Assembly (NCBI RefSeq): GCF_963678975.1
Contig: NC_089279.1
Span: 32,886,660 to 32,950,659, forward strand
Direction of reading: 5' to 3'
Length of the DNA stretch: 64,000 nucleotides
Origin: Dysidea avara
Taxonomy: Eukaryota; Porifera; Demospongiae; Dictyoceratida; Dysideidae
In this document: positions 57,387 to 64,000 of the stretch, one piece after another
How positions within the stretch are numbered: the first letter of the stretch is position 1
Layout: every line of letters begins with the position of its first letter
Position numbers and translations under genes: made by a program
The notes under the pieces: generated by a model
Told to the model about the DNA's origin: nothing
The model's database searches: none
The model's input: only the letters and a program-made list of their open reading frames with translations

Positions 57387-60254
57387 ATGCCGGGGAAAGG
57401 TAAACTGGAGTTTGCTCTCGAACCAGATAAGACGAGGTCGTTACAGAGTAATGAAACTCGCAAGAATGTTGAAGAGCTGTTTCGAGTGCAAGTTAAAATA
57501 TCGCTAAGTAATCAAGAAAGACAATGGATAACAGTGTTGGGCCCAAACAACCGCTGCAGACTGGCCAAGGTAAGAGTACACTAGAATACACTAGACGAGC
57601 AAATTTTTAACCCGCTTTTATTATTTTCCCATAGGCCTACATCATTGCACTGTGTGATCCTGTCTCTACAACTGAATTTCCGTGCGAGCGTGAATTTTTC
57701 AACAAGTTGTTCAACAATGAAACTGATTTATTGCGATCCATTCAGGCGGACTACGCAGTTGTGGTCCGGCCGTGCCAGAACTCCACTGCGAGGATTCAGG
57801 GAAGCGATGAATTGTCAGTGACTTTAGCCATGTCAAAACTGGGAGAGATTGGTTGTCAAACTCCTTCTACAAATGGACTAGACCGTCAACTAAGTGAGGC
57901 TATGATACAACAGTGTGATCCTGCTTCTCTGTCTGATTTGGGGCACCAACCTGAAGTTGTTAAGCGCACAATGTTGTTGGAAATAGTAAATGATGATTCT
58001 AGTAGTGAGGATGAAGAGGGCCCTGCCCCAATTGACAATGAAGCACCGCCAGTAGTTGTCGCAGCATCCATACCTCCTCCTCCTCCAGTAGAGGAAGACC
58101 TCCCTCCCAGATTTAAAGACCCAAAAGTCCAAGAGAAGTTCAAGTTTTTACTTGACATTGGTTACCCAAGAGAAGACGTATTGAAAGTGATGGAACGTAC
58201 TGGTCCCAAAGCACCTGTAAATACTATCCTGGATCGACTGATTCAAGTGTCATCATCCAAACCAAACACCAATGCTAGACAAAAACCAGATGTCAATGCT
58301 CGGCCACCACCTCGCCCACAGGAACAGGTGGCTCGAGCACCTATCATTCGACCGAGCAGTGCTACTGTGATCAAGCCTGGAAAGCAATCTACACTGAGAT
58401 ATATTGTGATTGATGGAAGCAATGTCGCTATGAGGTAAGCAGTTGAGTGTCTGTTGAAAACCTATTGTCAGACAGTACACCTGATTATGTAACTGTGTTA
58501 GTTGATACCAGTGTAACTATACTGAAACTGAATAGTATCTGCCATGGAAACAGGAAACTAATCTGTTTCAATATCTCTACCAGCATAACATGCTGTGGGT
58601 TTCCTGTTGGTGGCAGACATTCTTTACTTGTGGTTAGGCACAATTTGAAACCATTTTATACTGAAAGTATGGAGTATATTAATATTTGTTTTGTTTTTCT
58701 TTGTGTAGCCATGGCAGAGGAAAGGTGTTCTCTTGTCTGGGAATTCAACTCGCAGTCAATTATTTTTTGGAGAGGGGACACAAGAGTATTACTGCATTTG
58801 TGCCAGCCTGGCGTAAGGAGACCAACAACCCTAACAACCACATAACTAGCCGTGAAATTCTACTGGAACTTGAACAGAAGGGACATCTGGTTTTCACACC
58901 ATCCCGTCGTACCGATCGAAAGAGGATCCTACCTTATGATGACCGATTCATTGTTAGACTGGCTGTGGAAACTAATGGAATCATTTTATCTAATGACTAT
59001 TTCAGAGACTTGTTGAAAGAGAATGAAGAGTACAGGGACACTATTGAAAACCGTGTTCTTCCATACAGTTTTGTGGAAAACTTTATCATGATTCCGGACG
59101 ACCCACTGGGTGCCAATGGACCCACATTAGACCAATTTCTGATGTCTGATTCTGTCACATGTCATCCTAGTGTTGCTAAACCTGTGGCATCCCGGCCTGC
59201 CACTGAGAAAAAGCTATGCAAGTTTTATCCGAAGTGCACATTTGGTAATCGCTGTGCATTCAGACATCCTGATGGTAGTGCAAGTGTGACAGAAGAGCCT
59301 CCTAGAAGGGAGAACACTCCTTCAAGAGGAGGATTTAATGACCGTCAGAAATTTCCTCCTTCATATGCTCAAACTGTTAGCAAGCCAGCCATGGATGAAC
59401 TCTCCAGAAGAGAAATTGGTACAAGGGGCGGAAGCCTTAACAGTGATAACAAATATAAGCCTTCAAACAAACCTTATGCCCAGGTTGGAAGAAATTGTAA
59501 CAGTAGTCCAAGTTTGTTACCACCTGAGCCTCCAAAGACTGTCACTGCAAAACGTCTGCCACCAAGTTACTTAACTTGTCGAGGTGGAGGTGGAGGTGAA
59601 TATTCCAGCCAGAGTGATCACCGTGTGTTAGACGTTCCACAGCAGCAGCAGCAACAACATCACCACCCTGGTATGAACACTCCTAGACATAATTCCTATC
59701 CACCAGGACCACAGCCAGTGGTGTACCAAAGTAGTCATAGGCAGCATCAATGCAATGGAGAAATACGCAATACTGGCAGTAACTATGGGATAATGTATAG
59801 CCAACCACCACCACCACAGCAGCAGCAAAGATATGTACCTATGCATCATCATCATCATCATCATCAGCCAATGGCACCTCCTCCACACAGCCCTCATTAT
59901 TCACAGCAGCCACCATCACGACCATCCTATGTGCCTTCGTACAGTGTCTATCCTACTGGAGGCCCAGGCTACATGCAGCAACCACCTCCACAGCTTGTGC
60001 GAGCTAACCACATGGGACACCCTCATGGTGCACCAATGCAGATACATTATGAACACTATGAGAGAGATTCTAGCCGTAACCTGCCACCCCTGCTGACTGA
60101 CAATCAAACAAGACTTATTGACCAAGCTGTTACTCTTCTAGATGGGCTTGTCAGTGAGCCAATTGAGCCCAAAGTCAAAGCACTTCTGGCAGAGCAACCT
60201 AACCTTACTGACCTGGACACAATCGTTGAAACTGTTATGAAGATGGATAAGTAA
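57387..60254 (+). CDS. ZC3H12: Regnase/ZC3H12-like endoribonuclease with NYN-PIN and CCCH finger
   Basis: Predicted RNase that destroys mRNAs, as in the Regnase (MCPIP) family. Exons 57387-57569, 57635-58434, 58709-60254; 2529 nt, 842 residues. Residues about 20-70 look KH-like, with VLGPNNRCRLAKAYI as in N4BP1/KHNYN proteins. Residues about 226-266 resemble the UBA-like helical domain of ZC3H12 (LLDIGYPREDVLKVMERTG). The nuclease domain spans about 318-470: Asp321 in VIDGSNVAMSHG (split by intron 2), then FTPSRR, YDDRFIV and a second acidic SNDYFRD. A CCCH finger, Cys498-x5-Cys504-x5-Cys510-x3-His514, follows. A long Pro/Gln/His-rich tail with poly-Q and poly-H runs ends in a conserved helical domain (about 780-842). 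An acidic SSSEDEE patch lies near residue 190. It is longer than vertebrate ZC3H12A because of the N-terminal extension. Confidence 0.92.
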
Positions 60255-60655
60255 CACACCTAATATCTACCCTGTGACTCCTGCATCTTACAGTGTAAAT
60301 TAACTAAACTTTAAAACCAAAAAGACTTTAGAAATTGCATCTCCAAGTCTTGGAGGTGTTTTGGAGGAGTTTGTTGCTATGCAACAGTTTATCTACTTGG
60401 TTGATGGTATATCCCGTCATTGTTGTACATATAGCACCCTCAATTTTTTTTGTGTTACTTTTGGTAACATTGGAGTGTGTGCCACTTAACCCAGCCTTGT
60501 TTTTGTACCTTTTAATACTAGTCCAATACATTCTGAACTGTAATGTTTATTGTATCATGACCTGTGTGACAATATAATTCTATTGTAAAATGTATTTTGT
60601 ATAGTTGCATGTATATTATGAATTTAATTACTTGTATAGTGTACTTTCAAAGGTC

Positions 60656-60661
60656 ATTAAA
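60656..60661 (+). terminator. Possible polyadenylation signal ATTAAA of the Regnase-like gene
   Basis: Common variant hexamer about 400 nt after the stop codon and only 45 nt before the next start codon, so the two plus-strand genes are nearly abutting. Confidence 0.3.
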
Positions 60662-60705
60662 TACTTAACCTAGCTGATTCAGAGTTCTACTACCGTTGGC
60701 GAGAT

Positions 60706-62229
60706 ATGTTAATGTTGTTAGCGTTTGTGGTGCTTCTTTCTTGCGAATTTTCTGTTTTTGCTAGTGACGTTATACTGAAGCCTCTCAAAACAGGGAAGCA
60801 GGTTGGAATAGTGTTAGTACAAGGAACTCAATATGACCCGCGACAATACGCCGGTTTGCTACAGGAGGTGCAAGCAATATCCCAGTTCTCTGTGTGGGCG
60901 TCGATACCACAGTTTGAAAACAACCGTGTTGCTCCCCAAGACATTCCCGGCGCTGTGGATAGATGTCTCAGTGAACTGCAACAAAATGGACTCCAACCTT
61001 CAGCTCCAATTTTCTTTGTGGGCGAATATGTGGGCGGGGCTTATTTACAAGATTATGTGATCACTTCTAAAAAGGATGCCAATGGACTAATTTTACTGGG
61101 TTCATTCTTATCACGTGAAAACCGAATAAAATTTTCTGTACCCAGTCTTACAATTGGTGGCGGCAGAGATGGATTGGTTAGGGTTACTCGTATAATGGAG
61201 TCCTACTATCACCAAATTCTTCACAGCTCCTTGTCATTCAATGATACATGCAGGCATCAAGCAGTTGTTGTGTTACCACAGATCACGCATGCCCAATTTG
61301 CTGATGGAAGTGCACCGAATGGGATAAAAGGTGTTGACTTTCAGCCAATAATACATTTAGATGAAGCACAGCAAGCAATAAGTTGGTTAATTGCATCTTT
61401 TATTGCTGTACAAACAGTAGATGATAGCTACTTGTACAAGCTTCTGGATGCAGTAAAAAGTACTGGAGAATTCTTAAAACCATTGCTGACTGCCTTCACA
61501 ATGGAAGGCTATTACTCTTTTAAGCCTCCATGTTATGACAACCCTCCATCCCCTACGTGCACTGTTGGCTCTCCATGGATGAAGCAGGCTATGGCAATAA
61601 TGGCTGGGCTTAAAAAGGCAGTTGTAAATGACACTGATGGTTTTCATCCTGTCTCAGAAATCAAACACATCCACCACCCTAAGATAGAAAACAAGTGTGC
61701 AGCAGACGAGGCTAACTGTACACTAAACGTTGTGACTGCCTGTGACAACATATACATGAAGATTGGTGAGTATGATATGGGAGTATTGAATGCCTCTGCC
61801 ATTGAGATACAAGCTAAGATGAAGTCACGACAGGCAGCAATGGAAGCTGTCGGTGAAGACGTTGATTTTAATACCACCGACGGAGGTTACTTGTGTAGTG
61901 AAATCAACAGTGCAGCACTCAAGTGGGCCATTTCTATTACCGACAATGACACACTAGCTGACTACTTGAAACATGGCCAACAGTTGGTGATAGGTAAAGA
62001 CCAAGGTCCATACAACATCTTCCCAGAGTGGGAAAGCAAGACTGTCGAGTTTGTTCCCGATATGAGAGATGGTAAATCTGTCATGGTAGTGAATGCTGTT
62101 GTGATGCGCACATCTACCAAGTACATCATACCAATCTTTGCTGGCATGCACTATTGTAAATTGTTATCCCCAGCCAGAGCTATAGAGTGGATCTATATTG
62201 ACAGCCGACGTCTTTCAGAAACTGCATAA
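60706..62229 (+). CDS. Secreted alpha/beta-hydrolase-like protein lacking the nucleophile Ser
   Basis: Single open exon of 507 residues. The hydrophobic N-terminus (MLMLLAFVVLLSC...SVFAS) is a likely signal peptide cleaved near residue 20. The following region has an alpha/beta-hydrolase pattern: strand VGIVLVQG, then FFVGEYVGGAYLQ where hydrolases have G-x-S-x-G-G. The elbow Ser is Tyr108. Candidate acid and base residues remain: Asp155 in GGGRDGLVRVTR and His195 in ITHAQFADG. The C-terminal half has about ten cysteines and several N-x-S/T sites, fitting secretion. By inference it is a non-catalytic or altered enzyme. I do not recognise a named gene. The start chosen is the first ATG; a second Met two codons on is equivalent. 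Confidence 0.8.
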   Translation: MLMLLAFVVLLSCEFSVFASDVILKPLKTGKQVGIVLVQGTQYDPRQYAGLLQEVQAISQFSVWASIPQFENNRVAPQDIPGAVDRCLSELQQNGLQPSAPIFFVGEYVGGAYLQDYVITSKKDANGLILLGSFLSRENRIKFSVPSLTIGGGRDGLVRVTRIMESYYHQILHSSLSFNDTCRHQAVVVLPQITHAQFADGSAPNGIKGVDFQPIIHLDEAQQAISWLIASFIAVQTVDDSYLYKLLDAVKSTGEFLKPLLTAFTMEGYYSFKPPCYDNPPSPTCTVGSPWMKQAMAIMAGLKKAVVNDTDGFHPVSEIKHIHHPKIENKCAADEANCTLNVVTACDNIYMKIGEYDMGVLNASAIEIQAKMKSRQAAMEAVGEDVDFNTTDGGYLCSEINSAALKWAISITDNDTLADYLKHGQQLVIGKDQGPYNIFPEWESKTVEFVPDMRDGKSVMVVNAVVMRTSTKYIIPIFAGMHYCKLLSPARAIEWIYIDSRRLSETA

Positions 62230-62542
62230 ACAAGCTATAGTGATCAAATAGCTATATACATTTTTCTTTCATGCATATATTCGGAGAGGTAAATTTTTAC
62301 ATTGACAATAACATGTTCAACTGTACATACATGGCATGTTTTGAAATGATTCAGATCATAGTCCATTATCACTGTATGGTAATTTGAAAGTAGCAGTGTC
62401 GCCTGTCTAAAATAACATCAATTCTTTTCATATTAGGTTTGCAATACTAGACTGACTAAATACGTCACTAATCAGCTCATGTTACATCAAACAAGTTTCA
62501 TGAATGGCACAATTTCAATGTTAACAAATACACATCATTGAA

Positions 62543-62548
62543 AATAAA
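62543..62548 (+). terminator. Polyadenylation signal AATAAA of the hydrolase-like gene
   Basis: AATAAA about 315 nt after the stop codon; a second AATAAA begins at 62554. Confidence 0.45.
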
Positions 62549-62638
62549 CTTATAATAAAAATCTGATATATGTGACTGAAAACAAACCTACAATAAAATA
62601 CTTGAATAACAAAATATCAAGTGTTATTCTAGCAGCTA

Positions 62639-62880
62639 CTAGTTCAAAACAGAGCCATCGTACCGAAAGAAGCCACAATTGGAATTCTAATCAAGTTTAT
62701 GCAAACAGCTTAAACAAGCCCTGGATTGACTCAGTGATGGTAACCGGAGCATCTGGTCCTCCAATGCCAGTTTGTACCCAACCACACAAGTAATAATCCC
62801 ATCATTGATTATATCAACACTAAGACAACATTCAGAGTTGCCTTGCTGGAGCAGCAAGCATGTACCCTCCTCCTAGTGTG
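62639..62880 (-). pseudogene. C-terminal remnant of a short-chain dehydrogenase (C-factor-like SDR)
   Basis: The minus-strand reading shows, across shifting frames, SSKATLNVV (the SK of the SDR active-site helix; the catalytic Tyr position reads Cys), GWVQTGIGGPDAPVTITES and a final CGFFRYDGSVLN before a stop at 62639-62641. These are the successive C-terminal motifs of C-factor-like SDRs. Frame changes and stops interrupt them, and the N-terminal Rossmann part was not found. Confidence 0.65.
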
Positions 62881-63455
62881 TAGTCAGTAAAAGAAGTAGA
62901 TATATGTTTATGGTAGCAGCTCAATTGTCAGCCAAGTGGTTAGCTGATGTATGACTAGCAGCCCTCTTCAGCAATGGTAGTAATGCTACTGTTAGCATTC
63001 ATGTTTACATTTATAGTGGCAAATTACTTTGTCATATCTTTAGCTCAAATTAGCTGACACTTTGTTTATTTTCTATAGAAGTTGACATTATTTACGGGCA
63101 CATTAAGGCTATTTTCCTGTACTGTTTTATCAACTGCAGGACTGCCAACTCTTCTGATTCTTTATTGCTTTCCTCTCCAAGGTTTCTGCTGGTATAGCAT
63201 GCAATCACGTGATGGGAAGTGGATTAATTGCCAGTAGATACTTTACTAGATGAGGTACAAGCTTAAGCCCTCTATTAGCACCAGTAATCAGTATAGAGTA
63301 TGGAGCCGGGGTCTGTAAATGGTCGACACCGATGAAAATAAACTTTAGTATAAAACGTTATTTAGCTAGCTAGCTATTACTGTAGCTACACTGACTTACT
63401 TACCATGACTGTAAAACTAAGGTTACAATCAAGTTATATGTATGTCAAATTATTA
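62881..63455. other. No gene seen
   Basis: Intergenic AT-rich sequence upstream (minus strand) of the SDR remnant. I could not identify its N-terminal half here. Confidence 0.4.
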
Positions 63456-63535
63456 GTAACTCTAGCAATCATCATAACATGATGACATCTCATTCTATAT
63501 ACAGGTGTTATGTTATGATGATTGCTTAAAGTTAC
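63456..63535. repeat. 80-bp hairpin element
   Basis: Arms GTAACTCTAGCAATCATC.. (63456-63480) and the reverse complement of GTAACTTTAAGCAATCATC.. (63511-63535) surround a 30-base centre. It lies directly next to the retrotransposon fragment. Confidence 0.6.
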
Positions 63536-63550
63536 AGAATGATTTGACAT

Positions 63551-64000
63551 GTGTTTATAATTGGTCTCTCAAGTCAGTGGCATCCTATACTAAACCCTAA
63601 GAAGTGTGAAGCTGTTAACATCAGCAATAAACGCTCAGTGAAGTATCTTCCTATCATTATCAACTCAAAACTTAAGTGGAATGATCATTTGTCAATCTGT
63701 AGTCAGCATACTAATTGTCTGAATCATATACTTTGTGCTATGAATGGTTGATACAAGCAGCTAAAACTAAAGCACTTGTTAGACCTTATCTTCAATATGC
63801 TTTGTGCAGTATGCATGGTCTCCATACACATGATATTAGTTTGCTGGAGTCAGTCCAACATAGATCCTAGCATATAGAGCTGCTCACTGGAGTAAAAGTT
63901 CAGGGATTCATCTGCTAATAAATGGTCCAAATATTTGGTCCATTGCTTGTCAATGAACTGGTATGGCCCTCACTCAAAGCATGTTGAAACTATACGTCTA
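63551..64000 (+). mobile_element. Non-LTR retrotransposon (LINE) fragment, 3' part of reverse transcriptase ORF
   Basis: The plus strand, in changing frames, reads NPKKCEAVNIS, then VKYLPIIINSKLKWNDHL, then KALVRPYLQYALCSMHG, LLESVQHRS and ELVWPSLKA. These correspond in order to the C-terminal blocks of CR1/Jockey-type reverse transcriptases (the LGV..D.KL.W..H, LVRP.LEYA.S.W, LE.VQRRA and LGW.SL blocks). Stops and frameshifts show it is dead. It continues past the window end. Confidence 0.75.

Noticed and set aside
58447..58845. Separate plus-strand gene between Regnase-like exons 2 and 3
   Set aside because: It is read-through of intron 2 into another frame of exon 3; the GT-AG pair 58435/58708 restores the NVAMSHG motif of the family.
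59628..59897. Minus-strand Trp/Met-rich frame
   Set aside because: Antisense of the CAG/CCA/CAT repeats coding for poly-Gln, poly-Pro and poly-His in the Regnase-like tail.

Overview
The window reads as nuclear DNA of an early-branching animal, most likely a demosponge. It is AT-rich, its genes have GT-AG introns, and it carries animal gene families (DHHC palmitoyltransferase, Regnase-type RNase, dual-specificity phosphatase, CDC6 retrocopy). It also holds many copies of a short collagen whose cysteine-rich C-terminal domain is the one known from sponge and cnidarian short-chain collagen C4-like proteins. The assignment is by family recognition, not by a search.

Layout. 0.5-24 kb: a minus-strand array of transmembrane short-chain collagen-like genes (copies A, B, C, D). 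Each has a first exon of 63 codons (N-terminal membrane segment plus coiled coil), several small phase-1 Gly-X-Y exons and one large last exon with the end of the collagen helix and the Cys-rich domain. The array is cut up by transposon-like insertions (10.6-13.1 kb, 13.2-14.7 kb) and an inverted duplication (15.7-17.0 kb). 24-29.4 kb: no gene seen; palindromic elements and a minisatellite with a 183-bp higher-order period. 29.4-55.9 kb: a plus-strand ZDHHC3/7-type gene of seven exons whose second intron is about 23 kb. That intron contains, on the opposite strand, a collagen fragment (E), an intronless broken CDC6 copy and collagen copies F and G. 55.9-62.3 kb: a compact block: a phosphatase gene (minus) tail-to-tail with ZDHHC, head-to-head with a ZC3H12/Regnase-like gene (plus), then a secreted alpha/beta-hydrolase-like gene (plus). 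62.6-64 kb: remains of a short-chain dehydrogenase and of a non-LTR retrotransposon.

The collagen array shows birth and decay. Three of the seven loci are one lesion from intact: A has an 8-bp deletion that a shifted splice acceptor could rescue, B has a 1-bp deletion, and F has a 670-bp transposon with a 9-bp target duplication inside an otherwise open exon. C, D, E and G are clearly broken. D and G share an extra exon and the same nonsense codon, so they share a damaged ancestor or exchanged sequence. Flanks were duplicated along with the genes; the clearest pair is the 1.75-kb upstream segment of A and of G.

All exon borders were placed by eye from splice signals, reading frame and comparison among copies. 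No alignment, expression data or database search was available.
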